Source of the DNA: Membranipora membranacea
Taxonomy: Eukaryota; Bryozoa; Gymnolaemata; Cheilostomatida; Membraniporidae
Assembly (NCBI GenBank): GCA_914767715.1
Contig: OU612068.1
Location: 16,120,001-16,184,000, forward strand
Length of the DNA stretch: 64,000 nt
Reading direction: 5' to 3'
Shown one piece after another: positions 13,301-24,300 of the stretch. The notes below the pieces were generated by a model. That model did not search any database, had not been told where the DNA came from, and saw only the letters and a list, made by a program, of their open reading frames with translations. A program made the translations under genes and the position numbers. Within the stretch, counting starts at the first letter, position 1. Each line of letters begins with the position of its first letter.

Positions 13301-14754
13301 TAAAAGGCCCGTTGGATAGGCCCTGGGGGCTTATGTCTGGGAGTCTGTCTTCAAACATGTCCCAAGACACTTATGAGACCTGTATGACGAAAGGCCTTTT
13401 GTTTGGTGAACAAAGGAGCACAATGGCAGGCAAAGTTTCATTACAAAATAAAGTACAGTTATGCTGTAGTATGTTGGATAGGCCCTGGGGGCCGATGTCA
13501 GGGAGACATGCCCCAATGCACCTATGAGAATTGTGTAACAAAAGGCCTTTTGTTTGGTGAACAAAGGAGTACAATGGCAGGCAAAGTGTGCTTGTCTGAA
13601 TACATGTTGGATTCGTGTGATTGCATGCTGGGGCGCGTGTATGCTAGGCTCAATTCTCCACTTTCGCTACACTCATTTGTGGGTATACACAATCCACCCG
13701 CTGCTATGATATGTAGGAACCACTGGTAAAGGGTATTTCACAACTGTAATTTATTTTGTAATGTTGCCTGTCTCTGATTACATGTTGGGTAGTTGGTTGG
13801 GTGGTTAGGTCGATGGATGGGGCACGTGTATGGTAGCCTCAGTTATCCAATTTTGCTTAGCTCATTTGTGGATATACACAATCCACCCGCTGCTTCAATA
13901 TGTAGGAACCACTGGTTAAGGGTATTTCACAACTGTACTTTATTTTTTAATGTGGAAAAAATGCTGAATTACACTTAAATCTATGTTGCCATTATACGCC
14001 ACTATCTCAATAGAACTCCTCAAAGTTGAGGTACCCTAGCCTCGTGGCTACTTTTTTTTTAGGCGCGTGACATGGCTAGGGGCACAATATTACTCCTTGT
14101 GTATAATTTATCTAGAGTTTTGGTTGTGTTTACAGTTGAAATGGTGTACACAGCAAGCATAAAAGGTGGCTCAGTCAGTTGTTTGAGCGTCTGGCTAGTT
14201 ACAAATCCCACTGCAGTCCAGGAATATTGTACAAAACAACTCCGGCCGAATTGTAAGCCTGTAATTACTGTTAATACACCACTTCTACTAGAGTCTTAGA
14301 CACACATAACATAAGCAAAGGACAGGTTTGGAAGTCCCAAGGGCTTTGTCAGTTATAAATTAAGTGGCTTACTTTACTGTTCACTGCTGTTCAAAGGAGA
14401 GAAATTTCCAGCTAAGAAAGTTTTCTCTTATTCTCAAGTCTGCAATTTTTTTGAGAGCACGCCCTGAGGGAGCTGAGCGACCAGTCTGGGGTTAAGATAA
14501 TGAGTGACAATGTTAAGTGGGTTATTACTGTACCTGCCATCTGGAAACAGCCGGCTAAACAGTTCATGAGGGAGGCTGCTTACCAGGTAAATAAGCTACA
14601 CTGTTCAAAATTAAGTAGCAGACAACAACAGCCTGTTGTTGTCTGCTACTTAATTTTAATTATTATACTAAACTTAAAGTGCTGCCTTAGTCTTACCTTC
14701 TGGTGATTTATTAGTTTTTATAGGCTCTGTTCCACAATACACTAAAGACCACAT
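1197..14754 (-). CDS. NBN: Nibrin (NBN/NBS1), 5' nine coding exons; gene continues beyond the left edge
   Basis: Nibrin is the regulatory subunit of the MRE11-RAD50-NBN complex, which senses DNA double-strand breaks in the nucleus and recruits ATM. Coding exons on the minus strand: 14697-14754, 12848-12975, 12157-12302, 11782-11878, 11211-11377, 10451-10559, 9973-10139, 9299-9390 and 1197-1374. Each is bounded by AG/GT, and phases match at all eight junctions, giving about 380 residues. Residues 1-110 form an FHA domain, with the phosphothreonine-binding motifs [18 protein letters not shown] and SKFGT. A tandem BRCT pair follows: LGGHQVNEW and [19 protein letters not shown] in BRCT1, and GKTFYF and [11 protein letters not shown] in BRCT2. 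Exon 9 is Ser/Thr/Gln-rich and probably disordered, as in the known family. The C-terminal MRE11- and ATM-binding region is not in the window. The order of domains, the MW start and SFTPLLP after BRCT1 all match vertebrate nibrin from memory. Confidence 0.93.
2368..2410 (-). pseudogene. Decayed remnant of a TPMT-type 3' end
   Basis: The stretch around 2373-2400 closely resembles the segment encoding [10 protein letters not shown] in copy A (2552-2580) and copy B (5468-5495), including the shared GGCAATCCCCTT on the plus strand. The rest of the gene is not present here. It lies just downstream of copy A and suggests a further old duplication. Confidence 0.45.
2520..3311 (-). pseudogene. Thiopurine S-methyltransferase-like, copy A, with early in-frame stop
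   Basis: This is a class I SAM-dependent methyltransferase of the TPMT family, whose known members methylate aromatic or aliphatic thiols in the cytosol. The frame from ATG 3311 to TAG 2520 encodes 263 codons and keeps the family pattern. It has [15 protein letters not shown] (N-terminal Trp motif), [14 protein letters not shown] (SAM-binding loop), [28 protein letters not shown] and [16 protein letters not shown] at 3261-3263 interrupts codon 17, where copy B has Lys. The longest uninterrupted frame (2520-3146) would lose the N-terminal Trp motif needed by the fold. There are no introns in the homologous region. It sits inside NBN intron 8 on the same strand. It could be expressed from a downstream start, so pseudogene status is likely but not proven. 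Confidence 0.8.
5516..6232 (-). CDS. Thiopurine S-methyltransferase-like, copy B, C-terminally truncated
   Basis: Second TPMT-family copy, 238 residues from ATG 6232. I chose this Met because it aligns with MSGA/MSGV in copies A and C; the frame stays open 18 codons further upstream. Motifs: [58 protein letters not shown] and [16 protein letters not shown] at 5516-5518 replaces a Lys codon of copy A. Downstream of it the frame continues with recognisable homology ([17 protein letters not shown]) to about 5447. The protein therefore lacks about 20 C-terminal residues, which in this family form the last strand of the methyltransferase sheet. No introns. It may be a functional truncated enzyme or a recent pseudogene. 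Confidence 0.75.
   Translation of the reverse strand: MSGAHDTAAAKPKHELKKQRSCEYNTINLGFWTAVWANGRDTWQEKDGNKLIWEYMNGTYIKELKKDPSQMRVFVPLCGKAKDMKMLYDLGFTVVGIEYVKQGIEFFSENQIARRDAPPQIGTGKFPCAMSEDGRVVILHGDIFKLKPEDLPFKEYDIIRDRAAFNALNFSDRGRYAKFEASLLADDGVILMIGYEYDRSVFGGPPAHVSRDCLLESYGKYCSVSEVSRNDIMGLDNL
6770..6926 (-). pseudogene. TPMT-like N-terminal fragment, copy C
   Basis: From ATG 6926 it encodes [12 protein letters not shown] and then [19 protein letters not shown], homologous to the first 50 residues of copies A and B. Homology stops at 6774, just before a weak donor-like AAG/GTCACA. It may therefore be a first exon of a split gene rather than a broken copy. I found no convincing downstream exon on the same strand other than copy B. 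Confidence 0.55.
7400..9298. other. NBN intron 8, distal part; no gene recognised
   Basis: AT-rich intronic sequence. The minus-strand open frame at 8753-9028 has no recognised motif, and its splice phases do not fit NBN. Confidence 0.4.
9299..9390 (-). CDS. NBN: NBN exon 8, end of BRCT2
   Basis: Encodes [19 protein letters not shown] and TNKHCNPAQ, matching LRPIPEAEIGLAVIFM and TTKNYCDPQ of vertebrate nibrin. Acceptor AATTTTAG, strong donor GTAAGT; phase 2 in, phase 1 out. Confidence 0.9.
9639..9747. mobile_element. MITE-like element, copy 1
   Basis: About 109 bp with imperfect terminal inverted repeats. The left end reads CTAGATCAAGCATGATCCAA. The right end on the opposite strand reads GAACAAGTTTGATCCAATTT. 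The core GATCCAATTTGCC recurs in the other copies at 32.3, 33.8, 35.1 and 37.7 kb. No coding capacity. It sits in an NBN intron. Confidence 0.65.
9973..10139 (-). CDS. NBN: NBN exon 7, BRCT2 core
   Basis: Encodes [18 protein letters not shown] and [14 protein letters not shown], the BRCT2 Gly-Gly turn and following strand. The donor CACAAG/GTTAATC at 9973 is chosen because its phase 2 end fits exon 8. It also restores the spacing between the Asp-Cys motif region and AEIG. The open frame runs on to 9912, but the donor-like GTGGGC at 9925 would break the frame. Confidence 0.8.
10451..10559 (-). CDS. NBN: NBN exon 6, BRCT1-BRCT2 linker and first BRCT2 strand
   Basis: Joined to exon 5 it reads [15 protein letters not shown] then [13 protein letters not shown], matching the SFYPPLDEP linker and the FKGKTFIFL strand of vertebrate nibrin. 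36 codons; ends in phase 0 at CAG/GTATGC. Confidence 0.88.
11211..11377 (-). CDS. NBN: NBN exon 5, BRCT1
   Basis: Encodes [30 protein letters not shown] and [14 protein letters not shown], aligning residue for residue with BRCT1 of vertebrate nibrin. Acceptor CTGTCA-type CAG upstream and GTGAGT donor; phase 0 in, phase 2 out. Confidence 0.92.
11782..11878 (-). CDS. NBN: NBN exon 4, FHA-BRCT1 junction
   Basis: Encodes [15 protein letters not shown] followed by [12 protein letters not shown]. This corresponds to the vertebrate segment linking the last FHA strand to the first BRCT helix and the LGG turn. Phases 2 in and 0 out are consistent with neighbours. Confidence 0.87.
12157..12302 (-). 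CDS. NBN: NBN exon 3, end of FHA domain
   Basis: Encodes [17 protein letters not shown] and a SDGEEIKFG turn, matching the second half of the nibrin FHA fold. Acceptor TTACAG, donor GTAAAA; phase 0 in, phase 2 out. Confidence 0.9.
12848..12975 (-). CDS. NBN: NBN exon 2, FHA domain core
   Basis: Carries [13 protein letters not shown] and SISRKHAVL, the phosphopeptide-binding Arg and Ser-x-x-His motifs of FHA domains. Acceptor TTGCAG, donor GTGAGT; phase 1 in, phase 0 out. Confidence 0.93.
13311..13590. repeat. Tandem duplication, unit of about 120-160 bp
   Basis: GTTGGATAGGCCCTGGGGGC begins at 13311 and 13473. Both copies contain AAAGGCCTTTTGTTTGGTGA followed by AACAAAGGAG and a GGCAGGCAAAG block. 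It lies in NBN intron 1. Confidence 0.8.
13592..13960. repeat. Tandem duplication, unit of about 180 bp
   Basis: Two copies (about 13592-13772 and 13773-13960) share ACACAATCCACCCGCTGCT, ATGTAGGAACCACTGG and GGGTATTTCACAACTGTA. It directly follows the previous tandem pair, so this part of NBN intron 1 grew by local duplication. Confidence 0.8.
14607..14657. repeat. Perfect 25-bp inverted repeat with one-base centre
   Basis: The left arm 14607-14631 and the right arm 14633-14657 are exact reverse complements around a single C at 14632. The core is TAGCAGACAACAACAG / CTGTTGTTGTCTGCTA. It lies 40 bp downstream of the NBN exon 1 donor, inside intron 1, and would form a long hairpin in RNA or a cruciform in DNA. 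Confidence 0.9.
14697..14754 (-). CDS. NBN: NBN exon 1 (start codon)
   Basis: Starts ATG TGG (Met-Trp, as in vertebrate nibrin), encodes 19 residues and ends in phase 1 at a consensus GAAG/GTAAGA donor. Joining the last G to exon 2 gives an Asp codon and keeps the FHA frame open. It is too short to be seen as an open reading frame and was found by looking for a Met-Trp start with a phase-1 donor. Confidence 0.8.
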
Positions 14755-17700
14755 GGCCTCACTGTTCTCATGAGCTGAATCAAGGGTCCAGATCGGATAG
14801 TGATGAAGTAGGAAAGTTTTTCATGCCTTTTCTGTTTCCCGCCAACATCCTTGACCTAACCTAGTTTCCTTGTTTCTACTTTGGGTGCCTACACCTTTCC
14901 CACAACAGGTTTTACACAGACTCTGAGTGATTTTGTAAAAAGCCACAGCTTGCACACAAGTTGATCTGACTTTTTGATTCTTCTTCGTATTCCATGTGAT
15001 TCTCTGTTCATTTTTCATACCATACTGTTACATACTATAAAACTGCTTAGCTGGTAGAGACTGGCTGGAGTCAGGGAGTGAAGAAAATTTATTTATGAAA
15101 TATAGACATCGATACACAGACATGACTTAGTTTATTTCTATATTGTGCTCACATTACCAATAGACCATTGGGTAAAATTGGACAACTCTCATTTTATTCT
15201 GAATTCACGACTATTGCAATCCATTTTCGAGTTGTCCTCTCTTTACAAATGGATTTACCCAGGCTGTCCCCCCCTCCCCTCCCGACACAACAGCCTGTCC
15301 AGGCTAGGACTTACATGCCTTTACATATCCAATGTCCAGTATCAACCATCCCGAAAACTGATAATGGACATGGGCAAAGTAAAGGTATGCAAGACAAGTC
15401 CTGGGCGCTCATGCTTTAATTTAAGCCTATGTTAAATCAATGAACTATAGGATTGTTTGACATTTGCAGCCCTTGGTCAATGTGGTCAATGCCCTGTCCA
15501 AGCTATAACACTGAGGTTGGATGTTGAGAGAATCACGACAAGAACAAGATCGTGTATAATGACCTGGAGTTAGAATCTTGGTTGGTTGATTCAGATATTG
15601 TACAGAAATGGGCCAATAAAGAAAAAGGTATCTGTAATATGATATATAGCAGCAGAACCAGGAATCATTGCTTTATTATGTGAAGATAAATAGTGTTAGT
15701 GCTTGGATAATATAAGATACCGAAGTCCACAGATTCAACAGAGTGTGTCCATGGATACATCGGTATAGGTCGGTTGTGGTGTTCCCCTTCCCCTTGGATT
15801 TTTGTTTGCACAGTGGTTGGGATAACTGGAGCTATATGCCCACCAAATTCGATGTTAAAGCAGGGAGAGTGGGATACTCTCCCTGGTGAAAGTTTAAAGT
15901 TGCTCAATTATAACATGGAGTTGTGGCCCCTTGCTCACATTGTGTCAGAGAGCAAACAACTTTATATTATTTGATATTGCTCTAATTTACTATTTAGATC
16001 AGGGGGTTTGGGATATAAACCCAAACTCCCTGTTTAGATGAACTTCGCCAGAGTGTCAGTCAGTAATGAGATGGCTCTTATAAATGCACCCTAGCAGCTA
16101 GCTACAGATCTCAAACCCTACTATAGTAAGTACATCTGCATACTAAAAGTCTCTTCATTATCTAAATTGGTGTAATATTTGTTGGGCGCACTCTATGTTG
16201 AAAACCTCCAGGTAACACAGTGTATTTGGTATAAAACTTTACCATCTTTGAGGTTAAGATTCACTCCTCATATTGAAGTTTTCGATTCCAATTATATTTA
16301 ATATATTACTGATTATTTTAACATCGCTTTGTCTGCGTGCACTGGGAGACTTAGCAGCACTAGAGTTATTACTTGATATCACACTATACTTATTCACATG
16401 TGGACGGGCCCAACAGCTCATTTTCGTTCCATATCAGCTGTGGCCTTAATTTCAAACCAGGACAAAAAACCTGTTTAATACATTTTTTTATTAATACAGA
16501 TAATTATAATTTGTGTAAGTGCAACTTTTTATCTTAATAAAATACATATCCATGCAACAAAATTGACACAGGGAAAATAAAGCATCATTCCGCTGTGTGC
16601 TTGGCATGGCGCTAAGTCTTGTGATATGAGTCAGGTATTTTAAGTCCAAAGAATGGACAGTGGCAATGTCTCGGTCCCTCAGACACTCTTGATACATGTC
16701 GAGACTTGTTCATTATAAACACTGTTATTGTCGGTTTTCGGGTTTTATTGAAACAAATTAACCAAAAGACCATGGCCGCGTGACAAGGCTAGCAGAGTAA
16801 ACTGACAAGGCCCCCAATGTTTGTTCAGAAGCCAAGACTGATGTTGTATCAAAATTAATTAAGTCATTTCTGTATCATATTCAATTTCGTTAAAGTGGCA
16901 GTTTTCAATTTTTTCGACATTGATATATGTCTCGGTCTCGTCTTGTCTCGAATTTTGTTGCTGTCTCGGTCTCGTCCTGTCTCGCCAAAATCTGACACTT
17001 TGCCATCACTAAGTAGGACACGTTTTTGAAAGATTGACTTCATTCCTTAAAGTGCCTCGACCGGTATATAAGGGCCAGTCAATGTAAAGCGATCACCCAG
17101 CCATATCAAATTCAAATGGGGTTAGCAGCATTCAAATTCCTCCTGCTTTTTCGGAATTAAGAGGAGAAGCAGTGAATTATTTTTAATGGGAATCAGACAA
17201 GCTGATGCGGAATTGTGTGATACACATGCCCAATAAATTTTCATTGCAATAATGGCATTGGAAAGTGGTGAAAATATGACTGATGTCATACGAAATTGCC
17301 CAGTTCCGATGATTTCAAATCATCCGCTTCAAAATATACGAGCTCTTATTGGTCAATTTGACGTTATGATATATGGTTTTAGAGGTTGCCTAGATACCGT
17401 TGTCAAGATTGAAATTGACCGTTGTAATTAAACCCTATAATCCCAAGTGTGATGAGCCAACACAACAATAGCTATATCATAGCTTCTATTCAACTTTATT
17501 TATGGGTGTCTGCAATCACAATTTCTTATATAACACACTTGACCACTTGAGAACGCACCGTGGACTGGCTGTTAGAGGCGGAGACCAAGGCCATTCTCCG
17601 CCTCTAATGAGACTGATCAGCCAATGGTTTTGCCTGTCACTACACATAATTAATCCCCGTGCACCCCCTTGCTGCACTCCACTTTAATTTCATAAGGCTT

Positions 17701-17984
17701 GCAAGTGGCTGAATGAAGGATACCACACATATATAATACCATGACATAGAGTTTACCACAATAGTTGTGCTACAATCTTCATTCTAAATGTTTCTTTTTT
17801 CCTTTTCCTCTTTTTTGTTGGCACGATTAATTGGAGAACATTTCACTGTTGTAATGATATAGACTGCTAGTGAAGGCAAATTCGAAGCGGGATATGATGT
17901 CATACACAGCTACAGTTCTCGTACCTCATCTAATCGTTGTGATTGCAAGGAATACATCAGGTAGTAATGTGTTATATATAGTAA
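14755..17984. other. Spacer between NBN and collagen gene 1; no gene recognised
   Basis: Should contain the NBN promoter just above 14754 and the 3' end region of collagen gene 1. Short degenerate repeats are visible, such as a doubled GTCTCGGTCTCGTC at 16930-16982. Open frames here are short and lack family signatures. Confidence 0.5.
17572..17607. repeat. 13-bp inverted repeat with 10-base loop
   Basis: TTAGAGGCGGAGA at 17572-17584 is the exact reverse complement of TCTCCGCCTCTAA at 17595-17607. It is GC-rich within AT-rich surroundings and may be the end of a small transposable element. Confidence 0.7.
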
Positions 17985-17990
17985 TTTATT
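17985..17990 (-). promoter_or_regulatory. Candidate polyadenylation signal of collagen gene 1
   Basis: AATAAA on the minus strand, 353 bases downstream of the stop codon. Collagen gene 2 has the same hexamer 345 bases after its stop. Other signals could be used. Confidence 0.4.
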
Positions 17991-18342
17991 TTTGGTCATT
18001 TCAATAAATTATGAGTGATTGAGCAACGGAAATTTCTGTGTTAAAACTGAATACAAAAATAATAGGCTGATGAGATTCAAGTCTCATTTCTCTGATTAAA
18101 TATGTGAGTCTAGCATAAAATTATGTCTGGCCACAATGGTTAGACTAACAGTAGCTCGACAGTTCAGAGAAATATCAGATAGGAAACAATTGTGTTGTCT
18201 GGAATAATAATACAAAATAGTTATGCAGAAAAAAAATGCATCGGTAACTGAACATCACAGGGAATAACCCTTCAAGAACTCTGTTGGGTATTTCTGGTTA
18301 TGAATATTAGGATACTGGAATTATGTATAGCATGTTTTGAGC

Positions 18343-21300
18343 TTAACGCTGACCGCTATATCCTCCTCCTCCTAATCCGCCTGCATCGATGGCTCCAACA
18401 ATACGGATGGGGCCTGTAGCACCTGTTTGTCCTGGGGAGCCTCTGAGGCCGGGTAAACCATCGAAACCTGGTGCTCCTGCTTGTCCTGGTTGTCCTGCGG
18501 CTCCTGGTTGACCTGGTGCACCTTGTGCGCCTGGTTGTCCATCAAACCCATTGGATCCTGATGCTCCTGGTTGTCCAGCGGCTCCTGGTTGTCCTGGTGC
18601 TCCTTGTGCTCCTGGTTGTCCATCAAATCCTGGTGCTCCTGGTGCGCCCTGTTGTCCAACACCTGGTTGTCCTGGTTGGCCAGCTGGTCCTGGTTGTCCA
18701 GCAGCTCCTGGTTGTCCTGGTGCACCTTGTGCTCCTGGTTGTCCGTCAAATCCTGGTGCTCCTGGTGCGCCCTGTTGTCCAACACCTGGTTGTCCAGCAG
18801 CTCCTGGTTGTCCTGGTGCTCCTGGTTGTCCATCAAATCCATTTGATCCGGCAGCTCCTGGTTGTCCAGCGGCTCCTGGTTGACCTGGTGCCCCTTGTGC
18901 TCCTGGCTGTCCATCAAATCCTGGTGCTCCTGGTGCGCCCTGTTGTCCAACACCTGGTTGTCCAGCAGCTCCTGGTTGTCCAGCTGATCCTGGTTGTCCT
19001 GGTGCTCCTTGTGCTCCTGGTTGTCCATCAAATCCTGGTGCTCCTGATGATCCTGGTTGTCCAGCAGATCCAGGAGATCCTGGTTGTCCTGGTGCACCTT
19101 GTGCTCCTGGTTGTCCATCAAATCCTGGTGCTCCTGGTGCACCCTGTTGTCCTACACCTGGTGCTCCTGGTTGTCCAGCGGCTCCTGGTTGTCCAGCTGA
19201 TCCTGGTTGTCCTGGTGCACCTTGTGCTCCTGGTTGTCCATCAAATCCAGGTGCTCCTGATGATCCTGGTTGTCCAGCGGAACCTGGAGATCCTGGTTGT
19301 CCTGGTGCACCTTGTGCTCCTGGTTGTCCATCAAATCCATTTGATCCAGCAGATCCTGGTTGTCCAGCAGCTCCTGGTTGTCCTGGTGCACCTTGTGCTC
19401 CTGGCTGTCCATCAAATCCTGGTGCTCCTGGTGCGCCCTGTTGTCCAACACCTGGTTGCCCAGCAGCTCCTGGTTGTCCTGGTGCACCTTGTGCTCCTGG
19501 TTGTCCGTCGAATCCTGGTGCTCCTGGTGCGCCCTGTTGTCCAACACCTGGTGCTCCTGGTTGTCCAGCGGCTCCTGGTTGTCCAGCTGATCCTGGTTGT
19601 CCTGGTGCACCTTGTGCTCCTGGTTGTCCATCAAACCCATTTGAGCCTGCAGCTCCTGGTTGTCCGGCGGCTCCTGGTTGTCCGGCGGCTCCTGGTTGAC
19701 CAGCGGCTCCAGTTTGTCCTGGTGCTCCGGCTTGTCCATCAAATCCTGGTGCTCCTGATGATCCTGGTTGTCCAGCTGATCCTGGAGATCCTGGTTGTCC
19801 TGGTGCACCTTGTGCTCCTGGTTGTCCATCAAATCCTGGTGCTCCTTGTGCGCCCTGTTGACCAACACCTGGTGCTCCTGGTTGTCCGGCAGCTCCTGGT
19901 TGTCCAGCTGATCCTGGTTGTCCTGGTGCACCTTGTGCTCCTGGTTGTCCATCGAATCCTGGTGCTCCTGATGATCCTGGTTGTCCAGCAGATCCTGGAG
20001 ATCCTGGTTGTCCTGGTGCACCTTGTGCTCCTGGTTGTCCATCAAATCCATTTGATCCTGCTGCTCCTGGTTGTCCAGCGGCTCCTGGTTGACCAGCGGC
20101 TCCAGTTTGTCCTGGTGCTCCTGCTTGTCCATCAAATCCTGGTGATCCAGCTGATCCTGGTTGTCCTGGTGCACCTTGTGCTCCTGGTTGTCCATCGAAT
20201 CCTGGTGCTCCTGATGATCCTGGTTGTCCAGCAGATCCAGGAGATCCTGGTTGTCCTGGTGCTCCTGGTTGACCATCAAATCCTGGTGCTCCTTGTGCGC
20301 CTTGTTGACCAACACCTGGTGCTCCTGGTTGTCCAGCAGCTCCTGGTTGTCCAGCTGATCCTGGTTGTCCTGGTGCACCTTGTGCTCCTGGTTGTCCATC
20401 GAATCCTGGTGCTCCTGATGATCCTGGTTGTCCAGCAGATCCTGGTTGTCCTGGTGCACCTTGTGCTCCTGGTTGTCCATCAAATCCATTTGATCCTGCT
20501 GCTCCTGGTTGTCCAGCGGCTCCTGGTTGACCAGCGGCTCCAGTTTGTCCTGGTGCACCTGGTTGTCCATCAAATCCATTTGATCCCGCAGCTCCTGGTT
20601 GTCCTGGTGCACCTTGTGCTCCTGGTTGTCCATCAAATCCTGGTGCTCCTGCGGCTCCTTGTTGGCCAACACCTGGTGCTCCTGGTTGTCCAGCAGCTCC
20701 TGGTTGTCCTGGTGCTCCTTGTGCTCCTGGTTGTCCATCGAATCCTGGTGCTCCTGATGATCCTGGTTGTCCAGCAGATCCTGGAGATCCTGGTTGTCCT
20801 GGTGCACCTTGTGCTCCTGGTTGTCCATCGAATCCATTTGATCCGGCAGCTCCTGGTTGTCCAGCGGCTCCTGGTTGACCAGCGGCTCCAGTTTGTCCTG
20901 GTGCTCCTGCTTGTCCATCAAATCCTGGTGATCCAGCTGATCCTGGTTGTCCTGGTGCACCTTGTGCTCCTGGTTGTCCATCAAATCCATTTGATCCTGC
21001 TGCTCCTGGTTGTCCAGCGGCTCCTGGTTGACCAGCAGCTCCAGTTTGTCCTGGTGCTCCTGGTTGTCCATCGAATCCTGGTGCTCCTGGTGCTCCTTGT
21101 GCGCCCTGTTGACCAACACCTGGTGCTCCTGGTTGTCCGACTGCTCCTGGTTGTCCTGGTGCACCTTGTGCTCCTGGTTGTCCATCGAATCCTGGTGCTC
21201 CTGATGATCCTGGTTGTCCTGCAGACCCTGGAGATCCTGGTTGTCCTGGTGCACCTTGTGCTCCTGGTTGTCCATCAAATCCATTTGATCCTGCGGCTCC

Positions 21301-24300
21301 TGGTTGTCCAGCGGCTCCTGGTTGACCAGCGGCTCCGGTTTGTCCTGGTGCTCCTGCTTGTCCATCAAATCCTGGTGATCCAGCTGATCCTGGTTGTCCT
21401 GGTGCACCTTGTGCTCCTGGTTGTCCATCAAATCCATTTGATCCTGCTGCTCCTGGTTGTCCAGCGGCTCCTGGTTGACCAACGGCTCCAGTTTGTCCTG
21501 GTGCTCCTGGTTGTCCATCGAATCCTGGTGCTCCTGATGATCCTGGTTGTCCAGCAGATCCTGGAGATCCTGGTTGTCCTGGTGCACCTTGTGCTCCTGG
21601 TTGTCCATCAAATCCATTAGATCCTGCTGCTCCTGGTTGTCCAGCGGCTCCTGGTTGACCAGCGGCTCCAGTTTGTCCTGGTGCACCTGGTTGTCCATCA
21701 AATCCATTTGATCCCGCAGCTCCTGGTTGTCCTGGTGCACCTTGTGCTCCTGGCTGTCCATCAAATCCTGGTGCTCCTGCGGCTCCCTGTTGTCCAACAC
21801 CTGGTGCTCCTGGTTGTCCAGCAGCTCCTGGTTGTCCTGGTGCTCCTTGTGCTCCTGGTTGTCCATCGAATCCTGGTGCTCCTGATGATCCTGGTTGTCC
21901 AGCAGATCCTGGAGATCCTGGTTGTCCTGGTGCACCTTGTGCTCCTGGTTGTCCATCGAATCCATTTGATCCTGCAGCTCCTGGTTGTCCAGCGGCTCCT
22001 GGTTGACCAGCGGCTCCAGTTTGTCCTGGTGCTCCTGCTTGTCCATCAAATCCTGGTGATCCAGCTGATCCTGGTTGTCCTGGTGCACCTTGTGCTCCTG
22101 GTTGTCCATCAAATCCATTTGATCCTGCTGCTCCTGGTTGTCCAGCGGCTCCTGGTTGACCAGCGGCTCCTGGTTGACCAGCGGCTCCAGTTTGTCCTGG
22201 TGCTCCTGGTTGTCCATCGAATCCTGGTGCTCCTTGTGCGCCCTGTTGACCAACACCTGGGGCTCCTGGTTGCCCAACTGCTCCTGGTTGTCCTGGTGCA
22301 CCTTGTGCTCCTGGTTGTCCATCGAATCCTGGTGCTCCTGATGATCCTGGTTGTCCAGCAGATCCTGGAGATCCTGGTTGTCCTGGTGCACCTTGTGCTC
22401 CTGGTTGTCCATCAAATCCATTTGATCCTGCGGCTCCTGGTTGTCCAGCAGCTCCAGTTTGTCCTGGTGCTCCTGCTTGTCCATCAAATCCTGGTGATCC
22501 AGCTGATCCTGGTTGTCCTGGTGCACCTTGTGCTCCTGGTTGTCCATCGAATCCTGGTGCTCCTGCTGCTCCTGGTTGTCCAGCGGCTCCTGGTTGACCA
22601 GCGGCTCCAGTTTGTCCTGGTGCTCCTGGTTGCCCATCGAATCCTGGTGCTCCTGGTGCTCCTTGTGCGCCCTGTTGACCAACACCTGGTGCTCCTGGTT
22701 GTCCAGCTGCTCCTGGTTGTCCTGGTGCACCTTGTGCTCCTGGTTGTCCATCAAATCCATTTGATCCTGCTGCTCCTGGTTGTCCAGCGGCTCCTGGTTG
22801 ACCTGGTGCACCTTGTGCTCCAGGTTGTCCATCAAATCCTGGTGCTCCTGCGGCTCCTTGTTGTCCAACACCTGGTGCTCCTGGTTGTCCCGCGGCTCCA
22901 GGTTGACCAGCGGCTCCTGGTTGTCCTGGTGCACCTTGTGCTCCTGGTTGTCCATCAAATCCTGGTGCTCCTGCGGCTCCTTGTTGTCCAACACCTGGTG
23001 CTCCTGGTTGTCCAGCGGCTCCTGGTTGTCCTGGTGCCCCTTGTGCTCCTGGTTGTCCATCGGATCCTGGTGATCCTGATGATCCTGGTTGCCCAGCAGA
23101 TCCTGGAGATCCTGGTTGTCCTGGTGCACCTTGAGCTCCTGGTTGTCCATCAAATCCATTTGATCCTGCAGCTCCTGGTTGTCCAGCGGCTCCTGGTTGA
23201 CCAGCAGCTCCAGTTTGTCCTGGTGCGCCTGGTTGTCCATCAAATCCATTCGATCCTGCAGCTCCTGGTTGTCCAGCAGCTCCTGGTTGTCCTGGTGCAC
23301 CTTGTGCTCCTGGCTGGCCATCAAATCCTGGTGCTCCTGCGGCTCCTTGTTGTCCAACACCTGGTGCTCCTGGTTGTCCAGCGGCTCCTGGTTGTCCAGC
23401 GTCTCCGGGTTGTCCAGCGGCTCCTGGTTGTCCTGGTGCGCCTTGTGCTCCTGGTTGTCCATCAAATCCTGGTGCTCCTGCAGCTCCTTGTTGTCCAACA
23501 CCTGGTGCTCCTGGTTGTCCAGCGGCTCCTGGTTGTCCTGGTGCACCTTGTGCTCCTGGTTGTCCATCGAATCCTGGTGCTCCTGATGATCCTGGTTGTC
23601 CGGCAGATCCTGGAGATCCTGGTTGTCCTGGTGCACCTTGTGCTCCTGGTTGCCCATCAAATCCATTTGATCCTGCAGCTCCTGGTTGTCCAGCGGCTCC
23701 TGGTTGACCAGCAGCTCCAGTTTGTCCTGGTGCTCCTGTTTGTCCATCAAATCCTGGTGATCCAGCTGATCCTGGTTGTCCAGCGGCTCCTGGTTGTCCT
23801 GGTGCACCTTGTGCTCCTGGTTGTCCATCAAATCCATTTGATCCTGCTGCTCCTGGTTGTCCAGCGGCTCCTGGTTGACCAGCGGCTCCAGTTTGTCCTG
23901 GAGCACCTGGTTGTCCATCAAATCCATTTGAACCTGCAGCTCCTGGTTGTCCTGGTGCACCTTGTGCTCCTGGCTGTCCATCAAATCCTGGTGCTCCTGC
24001 GGCTCCTTGTTGTCCAACACCTGGTGCTCCTGGTTGTCCATCAGCTCCTGGTTGTCCTGGTGCTCCTGCTTGTCCATCGAATCCTGGTGCTCCTGATGAT
24101 CCTGGTTGTCCAGCTGATCCTGGAGATCCTGGTTGTCCAGCGGCTCCTGGTTGTCCTGGTGCACCTTGTGCTCCTGGTTGTCCATCAAATCCTGGTGCTC
24201 CTGCGGCTCCTTGTTGTCCAACACCTGGTGCTCCTGGTTGACCGGCAGCTCCGGGTTGTCCTGGTGCACCTTGTGCACCTGGTTGTCCATCAAATCCATT

